Position numbers and translations under genes: made by a program. A stretch of 64,000 nucleotides of DNA from Bog-473 sp963807675. GTDB lineage: Bacteria; Actinomycetota; Acidimicrobiia; Acidimicrobiales; RAAP-2. The notes under the pieces are model-generated. The model was not told where the DNA came from and did no database searches. It saw only the letters and a program-made list of their open reading frames with translations. The DNA lies in assembly GCA_963807675.1 (NCBI GenBank), contig CAWECP010000002.1, positions 783,624-847,623 on the forward strand. The letters run 5' to 3'. Below, piece after piece: positions 27,768 to 35,841 of the stretch; position 1 is the first letter of the stretch, and every line of letters begins with the position of its first letter.

Positions 27768-29030
27768 GTGGATCAGATCGTCGTGGAGCCCTCCGGCCCG
27801 CTGTCGGGGACCGTCACCGCCGGTGGGGCGAAGAACTCGGCGCTGAAGCTCATGGTCGCCTGCCTCCTGGCCGAGGGCTGCACCGTGCTGTCCAACGTGC
27901 CGCGCATCTCCGACGTCGAGACCATGGCCGAGGTGCTGCGGGCCATGGGCGCGCGGGTGGAGTGGCGCGACGACGGCGGCCTGGCCGTGACGACGCCGCC
28001 GGTGGCGCAGCTCGAGCCGTCGGCGCCACCCGAATTGTTCGAGCGCATGCGCGCGTCCGTCGTCGTGCTGGGTCTGCTCCTGGTGCGCTGCGGCTCGGTG
28101 CACGTGCCGCTGCCCGGTGGCGACGACTTCGGCGATCGGCCGATCGACTTCCACGTCAACGGGCTGACCGCCATGGGCGCGCGCTTCGAGTCCTCGCACG
28201 GCGTGGTTCTCGGCACGGTGCCCTCGGGGCGCCTGGTGGGGACGCGGGTGGTGCTGGAGTACCCGAGCCACACGGCCACCGACAATCTGCTGATGGCGGC
28301 CGTGCTGGCCAAGGGCACGACGGTCATAGAGAACGCCGCCAAGGAGCCCGAGGTGGCCGACCTGGCCGGGCTCCTCTGCTCCATGGGAGCGGTGGTGCGC
28401 GGGGCGGGGACGTCGCGCATCGAGGTGGAGGGGGTGGACGAGCTACACCCAACGACGCATTCGGTGGTACCCGACCGGGTGGTGGCCGCCACCTACTTGG
28501 CGGCGGTCGGCATGGCGGGGGGCGAGGTGACGATCGCCGACGCCCGGCCCGAGCACATGGAGAACCTGCTGCACAAAATGCACCAGATGGGTGTCCGCAC
28601 CGAAATGGGACCGGCGGGGTTGCGGGGCTTCGCGTCCGAGCGGCTGGTGGCGGCCGACGTGGCCACGCTGCCCTACCCGGGGGTGGCCACCGACTACAGC
28701 CCGTTGCTCGTGGCCATGCTCACCGTGTCCGACGGGGTCGGCATCCTGACCGAGAACCTCTTCTCGGGGCGCTTCCGCTACGTGGAGGAGCTGCGGCGCA
28801 TGGGCGCCGACATCCGTACCGAGGGGCATCACGCCATCGTGCGCGGCGTGCCCCGCTTGTCGGCCGCGCCGGTGCGGGCCCCGGACATCCGCGCCGGCGT
28901 CGCGCTCGTGCTGGCCGGGCTGGTGGCCGACGGTGAGACGGTGGTGAACGGCGCCCACCACATCGGGCGCGGCTACGAGGACCTGGCCGGCGCGTTGCGC
29001 TCGCTGGGCGCCCCGGTGACGCGGCGATGA
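27768..29030 (+). CDS. murA: UDP-GlcNAc 1-carboxyvinyltransferase with Asp in the catalytic loop
   Basis: 420 residues. First committed step of peptidoglycan synthesis. Motifs: VTAGGAKNSALKLMVACLLA, PRISDVETMAEVLRAMGA, VVLEYPSHTATDNLLMAAVLAKGTT. The catalytic loop reads LPGGDDFGDRPIDFH. Position 119 is Asp where most MurA enzymes have the fosfomycin-reactive Cys (Cys115 in E. coli); mycobacterial MurA also has Asp. Hence it should be active but intrinsically fosfomycin-insensitive. GTG 27768 lies seven bases after GATACT. The stop overlaps the next GTPase gene by ATGA. Confidence 0.92.
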   Translation: MDQIVVEPSGPLSGTVTAGGAKNSALKLMVACLLAEGCTVLSNVPRISDVETMAEVLRAMGARVEWRDDGGLAVTTPPVAQLEPSAPPELFERMRASVVVLGLLLVRCGSVHVPLPGGDDFGDRPIDFHVNGLTAMGARFESSHGVVLGTVPSGRLVGTRVVLEYPSHTATDNLLMAAVLAKGTTVIENAAKEPEVADLAGLLCSMGAVVRGAGTSRIEVEGVDELHPTTHSVVPDRVVAATYLAAVGMAGGEVTIADARPEHMENLLHKMHQMGVRTEMGPAGLRGFASERLVAADVATLPYPGVATDYSPLLVAMLTVSDGVGILTENLFSGRFRYVEELRRMGADIRTEGHHAIVRGVPRLSAAPVRAPDIRAGVALVLAGLVADGETVVNGAHHIGRGYEDLAGALRSLGAPVTRR

Positions 29031-30037
29031 GCCCGGACGGTGGCGGCGCCGAGGCCGGCGCCGACCCGGCCGACCTGCTCGAGCGGGCCCGGGCCGACGA
29101 CCGGGTGGCGCTGGCGCGCCTGCTCTCGTACGTCGAGCGGGGCGGCGCCACGGCGACGGCGGTGGCCCGGTTGGCCTACCGCTCCGACGTGCCCTACACG
29201 GTCGGCCTGACCGGCGCCCCGGGTTCCGGCAAGTCGACGCTGACGGACGGGCTGATCAACCAGGTGCGCGGGGGCTGGCCCGCCATGGCGGAACGGGGTC
29301 ACGGGGCGGGCGAGGGCGTGCCGCAGGTGGGCGTGCTGGCCGTCGACCCCACGTCGCCCTACAGCGGCGGCGCCATCCTGGGCGACCGCGTGCGCATGAG
29401 CCAGCACGCCCTCGACCCGACCGTGTTCATCCGTTCCATGGCGACGCGCGGCCACCTGGGTGGGTTGTCGCTGGCCGTACCCGACGCCGTGCGCGTGCTG
29501 GGGGCGGCGGGCGTGCCGGTGGTGATCGTCGAGACGGTGGGCGTCGGCCAAATGGAGGTGGAGATCGCCTCGGCGGCCGACACCACGGTGGTGGTGGTGA
29601 CGCCGGGTTGGGGCGATTCCATGCAGGCCAACAAGGCCGGCCTCCTGGAGGTGGCCGACGTGTTCGTGATCAACAAGGCCGACCGCCCCGGTGCGCGCGA
29701 GGCCCGGCGGGACCTCGAGCAGATGCTCGACCTCTCCCGGCCCGGGTCGTGGCGGCCCGAGATCGTGGCCACCACGGCGACGGCGGGAGAGGGGGTGGCC
29801 GACCTGTGGGGGGCCGTGGCCCGCCACCGGGCCCACCTCCTCGAGTCGGGCCAACTGGTCACGCGGCGCGCCGCCCGCCTGGCCCAGGAGCTGCGGCGGG
29901 TGCTGCTGGCCCGGGCCGAAGCCCGGTTGGACGAGCTGGCGGGCGGCGAGGAGTTCGCCACGGCCGTGAAGGCACTCGTGGCGGGGGAGACCGACCCCTA
30001 CGGGGCGGCCGATCGGCTGCTGGAGGGAGCGGGGTGA
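29027..30037 (+). CDS. meaB: MeaB/ArgK-type G3E GTPase (methylmalonyl-CoA mutase chaperone family)
   Basis: 336 residues. Walker A VGLTGAPGSGKSTLTDGLI, switch region VDPTSPYSGGAILGDRVRM, G3-like VIVETVGVGQMEVEIA and G4 VINKADRPGA are all present. MeaB proteins load and protect adenosylcobalamin-dependent acyl-CoA mutases. No mutase gene is in the window, so the partner is inferred. ATG 29027 overlaps the murA stop. It is followed by 228 bp with no convincing gene before the enoyl-CoA hydratase. Confidence 0.9.
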   Translation: MSPDGGGAEAGADPADLLERARADDRVALARLLSYVERGGATATAVARLAYRSDVPYTVGLTGAPGSGKSTLTDGLINQVRGGWPAMAERGHGAGEGVPQVGVLAVDPTSPYSGGAILGDRVRMSQHALDPTVFIRSMATRGHLGGLSLAVPDAVRVLGAAGVPVVIVETVGVGQMEVEIASAADTTVVVVTPGWGDSMQANKAGLLEVADVFVINKADRPGAREARRDLEQMLDLSRPGSWRPEIVATTATAGEGVADLWGAVARHRAHLLESGQLVTRRAARLAQELRRVLLARAEARLDELAGGEEFATAVKALVAGETDPYGAADRLLEGAG

Positions 30038-30265
30038 GCCGCCGGACGGGCGCCGGGCCCGTCCCCCCGGGTGCCGACGACTGCGCCCCTTGCGGGCCGT
30101 CGCCCCGAGCGGACGCACGCAGCGGCGCACGGACACGGCACCCCGTGTGCCGGCGGGCCGCATCGGGACGCCGACGCGGCACCCTCGTGTCCCGAAGGGT
30201 CCCGTCCGCCGCCCGGGGCGACCTCGGGCGGCCCGGCCCGGTGGCCGGTCCGATACGGTGCGGAA

Positions 30266-31057
30266 GTGCCTGAGCCCGAGACCGAGACCGGGACCTTCGT
30301 CACGCTGGAGCGCCGGGCCGACAAGGTCGCCCTCATCCGACTGGACCGGCCCAAGGCCAACGCGCTCTCGGGTGAGGTGCTCCGGCAGCTCCAGCAGGCG
30401 GCACACGATCTAACGGAGGACCCACCGGGAGCCGTCGTGCTCTGGGGCGGACGCTCCATCTTCGCCGCCGGGGCCGACATCGTCGAGCTCGAGGACGAGG
30501 GAGCCGAGATGGTCGGCCGCAACTTTGCCGCCGCCCTGGGCGCCCTGGCCGCCATCCCGCGCGCCACCATCGCCGCCGTCAACGGCTACGCGCTCGGCGG
30601 GGGGTTGGAGCTGGCCCTGGCCTGCGACTTCCGTGTGTGCGGCGAGAACGCCCGCTTCGGCCTGCCCGAGGTCCTCCTGGGCGTCATCCCCGGCGGGGGT
30701 GGCACCCAGCGGCTGCCCCGCCTCATCGGCTCGTCACGGGCGAAGGAGCTGATCATGACGGGACGCCAGGTGCACGCCGAGGAGGCGCTGGCCATCGGCC
30801 TGGTCAACCGCGTCGCGGCGCCCGACTACGTGCTCAACGCGTCGCTCGAGTGGGCGGGCGAGTTGGCGCGCGGGCCGCTGGTGGCCCACGCGCTGGCCAA
30901 GTGGGCGGTGGACCGCGGCCTGGAAGGCACGCTGGCCGACGGCCTGAACATCGAGCAGGAGGCGTTCGCCGCCGTGGCTCGCACCGAGGACGCCGCCACG
31001 GGCATCCGGTCGTTCACCGAGAACGGCCCGGGCCAGGCGACGTTCGCCGGGCGGTGA
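30266..31057 (+). CDS. enoyl-CoA hydratase/isomerase family protein
   Basis: 263 residues from GTG 30266. Crotonase fold: oxyanion-hole segments SIFAAGADIVELE and ALGGGLELALACDFRV, then ENARFGLPEVLLGVIPGGGG with the catalytic glutamate region, and QRLPRLIGSSRAKELIMTGR. Likely role in fatty-acid or acyl-CoA degradation. TACGGT (30254-30259) is six bases upstream of the GTG, so a leaderless message starting here is likely and longer upstream starts are disfavoured. Confidence 0.88.
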   Translation: MPEPETETGTFVTLERRADKVALIRLDRPKANALSGEVLRQLQQAAHDLTEDPPGAVVLWGGRSIFAAGADIVELEDEGAEMVGRNFAAALGALAAIPRATIAAVNGYALGGGLELALACDFRVCGENARFGLPEVLLGVIPGGGGTQRLPRLIGSSRAKELIMTGRQVHAEEALAIGLVNRVAAPDYVLNASLEWAGELARGPLVAHALAKWAVDRGLEGTLADGLNIEQEAFAAVARTEDAATGIRSFTENGPGQATFAGR

Positions 31058-31066
31058 GGTGACTCG

Positions 31067-32908
31067 GTGAGCTCACCCCCCATCCCCCACAACACCGGAG
31101 AGGGCGCCTTCGACCCTTCGGTGCGCTGGTTCCAGCACGCCGTCTTCTACGAGGTGCTCATCCGGGGCTACTTCGACGCCAACAACGACGGCACCGGGGA
31201 CCTGCGTGGTCTGCGCGAGAAGCTCGACTACATGGAGTGGCTCGGCATCGACTGCATCTGGATGCTGCCGTTCTACCCCTCGCCCTTCCGCGACGGCGGC
31301 TACGACATCAGCGACTTCTTCAACGTGCACTCCGACTACGGCAGCATCGGGGACCTGGTCGCCTTCCTGGAGGACGCCCACCGGCGCGGCATCCGGGTCA
31401 TCGCCGACCTCGTCATGAACCACACCAGCGACGAACACCCCTGGTTCGTCGAGTCTCGCTCCTCGCGGGACAACGCCAAGGCTGACTGGTACGTGTGGAA
31501 CGACGACGACCAGAAGTGGCCGGACGCCCGCGTGGTCTTCACCGACGTCGAGCGCTCCAACTGGACCTGGGACGACACCCGCCAGCAGTACTACTGGCAC
31601 CGCTTCTTCCACCACCAGCCGGACCTCAACTACGAGAATCCCGAAGTGGCCGACACCATGATCGACCTGGTCCGGTTCTGGCTCGACCTCGGGTTCGACG
31701 GCTTCCGCCTGGACGCCGTGCCCTACCTGTACCAGCGCGACGGCACGTCGGGGGAGCACCTGCCCGAGACGCACGCGTTCATCAAGCGCATCCGCAAGCA
31801 CATCGACGCCGATTATCCGGGGCGCATCCTGCTGGCCGAGGCCAACGGCTGGCCGAGCGACGTCGCCGACTACTTCGGCGATGGCGACGAGTGCCACCTG
31901 TGCTTCCACTTCCCCCTCATGCCGCGGCTCTTCATGGCCGTGCGCCGGGAGCAGCGCTACCCGATCACCGAAATCCTGGCCCAGACCCCGGTGATCAACG
32001 ACGGGTGCCAGTGGGCCATCTTCCTGCGCAACCACGACGAACTCACGCTCGAACAGGTGAGCGAGGAGGAGCGCGACTACCTCATTGCCGAGTACGCCAA
32101 GGACCCGCGCATGAAGCGCCACATGGGCATCGGCCGGCGCCTGGCCCCACTGCTCGACAACGACCGCCGCACGGCCGAGCTCCTCTACGCTCTGATCCTG
32201 TCCATGCCCGGCAGCCCCGTCATCTACTACGGCGACGAGCTGCTCATGGGGGACAACATCTACCTGGGCGACCGGGACTCTGTGCGTACGCCCATGCAGT
32301 GGTCGCCCGACCGCAACGGCGGCTTCTCGCAAGCCGACTTCGCGCAGCTCTATCTGCCCCCGCTCATGGACCCGGTCTACGGCTACACCGCGCTCAACGT
32401 GGAGGCCCAGCTGCGGAACCAGGGCTCGTTCCTGCTCTGGCTGCGGCGCATGCTGACCGAGCGCCGGGCACTGCCCGTCATGGGGGTGGGTGCCATGGAG
32501 GTGCTGCCCTGCGCCAACCCGTCCGTCCTGGCCTACGTGCGCTCGGGCGAGGTGGCCGACATCCTCTCGAGCGCCGCCCCCACCGGGCCCTCGGTCACTT
32601 CGTTCGCCGACGCCGCCCTGGACTGGGGCAGCTCGGCCGTGCTGGCCCGCACCGTCCCGGCCGGCAACGAGTCCGAGGGCGACGAGGTGGTCCGCCGGCA
32701 CCAAGCCGTGCTCTGCGTGCACAACCTGAGCCGCTTCGCCCAACCGGCGGAGTTGGCCCTGGTCAAGTGGGCTGGCTCCACCCCCTACGAGGTGCTCGGA
32801 AGGGTTCCTTTCCCGGCCATCACCGAGGAGCCCTACACCATCACCCTGCCGCCCTACGGGTTCCTCTGGTTCGACCTGGCCCCGGATGACAGGCTGGTGA
32901 CCGAATGA
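31067..32908 (+). CDS. treS: trehalose synthase / maltose alpha-D-glucosyltransferase (GH13)
   Basis: 613 residues. Interconverts maltose and trehalose. GH13 regions: VIADLVMNHTSDEHPWF, the nucleophile Asp (about residue 215) in GFRLDAVPYL, the acid/base Glu (about 257) in LLAEANGWP, and the third carboxylate (about Asp323) in LRNHDELTLEQ. VRWFQHAVFYEVLIRGYFDA and the C-terminal beta domain match TreS rather than other amylases. GTG 31067 is ten bases after the hydratase stop. The ATG of the maltokinase-like gene overlaps its end, the usual treS-mak pairing. An insertion (TGPSVTSFADAALDWGSSAV) in the C-terminal domain is non-standard. Confidence 0.93.
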   Translation: MSSPPIPHNTGEGAFDPSVRWFQHAVFYEVLIRGYFDANNDGTGDLRGLREKLDYMEWLGIDCIWMLPFYPSPFRDGGYDISDFFNVHSDYGSIGDLVAFLEDAHRRGIRVIADLVMNHTSDEHPWFVESRSSRDNAKADWYVWNDDDQKWPDARVVFTDVERSNWTWDDTRQQYYWHRFFHHQPDLNYENPEVADTMIDLVRFWLDLGFDGFRLDAVPYLYQRDGTSGEHLPETHAFIKRIRKHIDADYPGRILLAEANGWPSDVADYFGDGDECHLCFHFPLMPRLFMAVRREQRYPITEILAQTPVINDGCQWAIFLRNHDELTLEQVSEEERDYLIAEYAKDPRMKRHMGIGRRLAPLLDNDRRTAELLYALILSMPGSPVIYYGDELLMGDNIYLGDRDSVRTPMQWSPDRNGGFSQADFAQLYLPPLMDPVYGYTALNVEAQLRNQGSFLLWLRRMLTERRALPVMGVGAMEVLPCANPSVLAYVRSGEVADILSSAAPTGPSVTSFADAALDWGSSAVLARTVPAGNESEGDEVVRRHQAVLCVHNLSRFAQPAELALVKWAGSTPYEVLGRVPFPAITEEPYTITLPPYGFLWFDLAPDDRLVTE

Positions 32909-34155
32909 CGCCAGACGAGGTCCAGGAGCAGGAGCAGGCTCTGCGCACGCTGGCCCAGGCCTGGCTCGGACTGCGCGGCATCGCCGCCGGGGACGACCTC
33001 GCGATCGAGCGGGCCGAGATGCTGCGACCGGGCCGTCCCGGGCTACTCGACCTCGTGGTCGGCGTCGGTGGGAGCGGCCGCCGGGCCCACCTCGTGGTCG
33101 GCCTGCGCGGGGTGACCGACGAGCCCCACTTCCTGCGACCGGGCGAGGAGTGCGCGCTGGGCATCCTCGACGACGCCGACGGTCTCGCCGTGTGCACCGA
33201 CGCGCTGCGCGACGCGCAGCTGGCGCCATTGCTGCTCGCCACCGTGCGCATGGTCGAGCCGCGGCCCGGACCCGTGACCGTGCTGCGAGACGACGACGAC
33301 GCCGCGCTGATCGACTGCGGCGACCGCGGCGACCTCATGGTGTTCCCCTGGGTGCAGGACGGGCCGCGCCCCGACGTCGACCTGCTGATCGGGCTCGACG
33401 AGGCGGGCTTCAACCACGTGGCGGCGCCCCTGGTGCGCTGGGTGTGGGAGGGGCGCGACCTCGGCGTGGTGCAGGAACCGCTCGCCGACCGTTCCGGAGG
33501 CTGGGCCCTGGCGCTGACCTCGCTGCGCGACTTCTACGCCTCGGGCGGCACGCCGGAGGCGGCGGGTGGCGACTTCGGCGCCGAGGCGCGTGCGCTCGGC
33601 ACCATGACGGCGCGCATGCACCTGGCCCTCGACCGCACCTTCCTGCGCCACCCCGAGGCGGTGGTCGACTGGGTGGACGTGGCGGAGGACGCCATCGCGG
33701 CGGCCGACTCGTCGCTGCTGGACGCGCCGGGCGTGGCCGATCTGGTCAAGTGGCTGCGCGAATACGAGGTGCGCCTGCCGGTCATCCGGACCCACGGCGA
33801 CTTCACCTTGGGGCGCACGGCCCGCACCGACCAGGGCTGGGTCATCAGCGACTGCGCGCCCGGCGGCGTGCTGGCCGGGGCGACCACGCCGGGACGGCGC
33901 ACCCCGCTGGGCGACGTGGCCGACCTGCTCTACTCCATGCACCGGGCCAGCGCCGAGGTGGCGGCGGAGCGCGACCCGACGGGGCGCCAGGGGCTGGCCT
34001 CGCTCGGGCAAGCCTGGGAGGTCAGGAACCGCCGGGCCTTCATGACCGGCTACCTGGGCACGGCGGGCATCAGTGGGCTGGTTGGGCCCGACCGCGACCT
34101 GGTGCGCCGGCTGGTTTCGTTCCTGGAACTGGCTCGCTCGGCCCGGGACGACTGA
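32905..34155 (+). CDS. maltokinase-like protein with altered kinase motifs
   Basis: 416 residues, in the position of maltokinase (mak/pep2) behind treS and overlapping it by ATGA. The choline-kinase-like fold is recognisable: VFPWVQDGPRPD, the brace motif RTHGDFTLGRTARTDQGW (Asp about 299) and PLGDVADLLYSMHRAS. Canonical maltokinases have HGDYHLGQ and a DFEGEP metal motif. Here the latter is SDCAPGGVLAG: the aspartate (about 316) remains but the E-G-E-P residues are lost. Hence it may be a diverged kinase for another sugar or a non-catalytic partner of TreS. Confidence 0.68.
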   Translation: MTPDEVQEQEQALRTLAQAWLGLRGIAAGDDLAIERAEMLRPGRPGLLDLVVGVGGSGRRAHLVVGLRGVTDEPHFLRPGEECALGILDDADGLAVCTDALRDAQLAPLLLATVRMVEPRPGPVTVLRDDDDAALIDCGDRGDLMVFPWVQDGPRPDVDLLIGLDEAGFNHVAAPLVRWVWEGRDLGVVQEPLADRSGGWALALTSLRDFYASGGTPEAAGGDFGAEARALGTMTARMHLALDRTFLRHPEAVVDWVDVAEDAIAAADSSLLDAPGVADLVKWLREYEVRLPVIRTHGDFTLGRTARTDQGWVISDCAPGGVLAGATTPGRRTPLGDVADLLYSMHRASAEVAAERDPTGRQGLASLGQAWEVRNRRAFMTGYLGTAGISGLVGPDRDLVRRLVSFLELARSARDD

Positions 34156-34188
34156 GCAAGCGGAAGCGGCGGGGCGGGCCGCCGGCGC

Positions 34189-35169
34189 TCAGTGCGTCAG
34201 CGCAGTGACCTTCAGCGTCTCGGCGGCCTCCTCGGGCGAGATCACGTTGATGGCCACCCCCGTGCCGAGCTCGAACCCGGCCGTCGTGGTCGCCTTGGGC
34301 CAAATGTGGGCGTGCCAGTGGTACGGCTCGCCCACCCGGTAGGGCGCCGAGTGGAAGACGATGTTGTAGGCCACGTCCCCGATGGCGTCGGCCAGCTGCT
34401 GCAGGGTGCGGCGGATGGCCTCGCCCACTGCGATGAGATCCTCCGTGGGGCTGCGGTGCAGGTGCGGGTTGTGCTCGCGCGGCATGACCAGCATTTCGTA
34501 GGGGACCGCACTCCAGAAGGGGCACACGACCACGACGCGGTCGTTGGCGTAGATCACCCGGTCGGTCGAGTCTTCCTCGGCCTCGATGGTGGTGCACAGC
34601 AGGCACGACCCGGCGAACCGGGCGAAGCGGGCCTGCTCCTCGGCCAGCTCCCGCGGGATGAACGACATGCCCAGCAACTGCCCGTGCGGGTGATCGAGCG
34701 ACGCCCCCGCCTCGCGCCCGGAGTTGACGATGGCCTGGGTGTAGCGCAGGTTGGGTTGGGACGCGTGCTCCTCGAGCCGGTCGCGCAGCGCCGCCATGAC
34801 GAGCTCGACCTGCTCCTGGCTGAGCTGGCCCAGGGTGGAGTCGTGCTCGGGGGAGAAGATGAGGATCTCGTGGATGCCCCCGGCCGTGGCCTGGGTGAAC
34901 ACCGGGCCCCGGTTGGCGACCACGAAGGGCTCGTCGCCCTCGAAGGCCGGGTAGAGGTTGGGCACCACCCGGACCAGCCAGGCCCCGGTCGGGCCGTAGG
35001 TCTCGAGCGCCGGCGGCGTGTCCTCCTCGTTGCCGGGGCAGAAGGGGCAGGGGCGGCCGAGGTCGTCGGGTTGGGGGGTACGGGTCACGAACGAGTAGGG
35101 ACGCTCGGAACGGCCCGGGCTCACCACCACCCAGCGGCCCGACAACGGATCGAGGCGTAGCTGGTTCAT
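34189..35169 (-). CDS. galT: galactose-1-phosphate uridylyltransferase
   Basis: 326 residues. Leloir pathway transfer of UMP between UDP-glucose and galactose-1-phosphate. Zinc ligands CPFCPGNEED at the N-terminus, the nucleophile motif SLDHPHGQLLG (HxHxQ-type), and the C-terminal HWHAHIWPK are present. The short, actinobacterial/archaeal type may use other sugar-1-phosphates. It is convergent with the maltokinase-like gene. Confidence 0.92.
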   Translation of the reverse strand: MNQLRLDPLSGRWVVVSPGRSERPYSFVTRTPQPDDLGRPCPFCPGNEEDTPPALETYGPTGAWLVRVVPNLYPAFEGDEPFVVANRGPVFTQATAGGIHEILIFSPEHDSTLGQLSQEQVELVMAALRDRLEEHASQPNLRYTQAIVNSGREAGASLDHPHGQLLGMSFIPRELAEEQARFARFAGSCLLCTTIEAEEDSTDRVIYANDRVVVVCPFWSAVPYEMLVMPREHNPHLHRSPTEDLIAVGEAIRRTLQQLADAIGDVAYNIVFHSAPYRVGEPYHWHAHIWPKATTTAGFELGTGVAINVISPEEAAETLKVTALTH

Positions 35170-35316
35170 CGGTGAACCTTCCCGGGCGCTCCCGGTCCCG
35201 CCAACATCGCAAATAGCCTCATGACCTTCCCTCCACCTCTACGGTACAGGTTCCGCTGCCCGTAGCGGCAGCACCGTCACCGGCCCGTCACCCGGCGTTC
35301 CTGGCCATGGGAGAAC

Positions 35317-35823
35317 ATGTCGGCCATGCACCACCAGCCGGACGGCGCCGCCTTCGACGTCGTGCTGCTGCTCCACGTGGTGTGCGTCGTGGTTGGACTC
35401 GTCACCACGGTCACGGCCACCACCACGGCCACCCGGCTGCGCCGCCTGCTGCGCTCGCCCACGATGCTGCCCGAGGCGCTGGCTCGCTACTTCCGCCCCG
35501 GGGTCAACTGGGCCGGCCGGACCATCTACGGCATCCCGGTGTTCGGCTTCGCCCTCCTGGCGATGAGCCAGGGCGCCTACGCGCTGCGCGACGGCTGGGT
35601 GCTGGCCGGCCTGGCCATCTTCGTGGCCGTGGCCTTCTTGGGGGAGGGTGTCCTGTGGCCTGCCGAGCGGCGTTTGCAGGCGGCCCTCGGGGCGGCCGGA
35701 CCGGGCGTCGCCGGGAGCGACCTGATCGGAGCCGAGCCCGACGTGGTCGTGCTGAGCCGCGCGGCCACCGCGGCGACCGTGCTGTTGCTGGTGGGCGTCG
35801 TGGTCATGATCGCCCAGCCCTGA
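35317..35823 (+). CDS. small polytopic membrane protein of unknown function
   Basis: 168 residues with four hydrophobic segments (about residues 13-34, 70-88, 93-112 and 147-166). The arrangement and length resemble predicted integral membrane proteins of the DUF2269 kind, but no motif fixes a function. ATG 35317 follows GGGAGAAC; ATG 35326 is an alternative. The last 46 bases of the gene recur as an isolated fragment at 40166-40211, marking the edge of a tandem duplication that also includes the neighbouring propeller-Ig gene. Confidence 0.65.
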   Translation: MSAMHHQPDGAAFDVVLLLHVVCVVVGLVTTVTATTTATRLRRLLRSPTMLPEALARYFRPGVNWAGRTIYGIPVFGFALLAMSQGAYALRDGWVLAGLAIFVAVAFLGEGVLWPAERRLQAALGAAGPGVAGSDLIGAEPDVVVLSRAATAATVLLLVGVVVMIAQP

Positions 35824-35841
35824 CCGGCGATAGTGGCCTAC

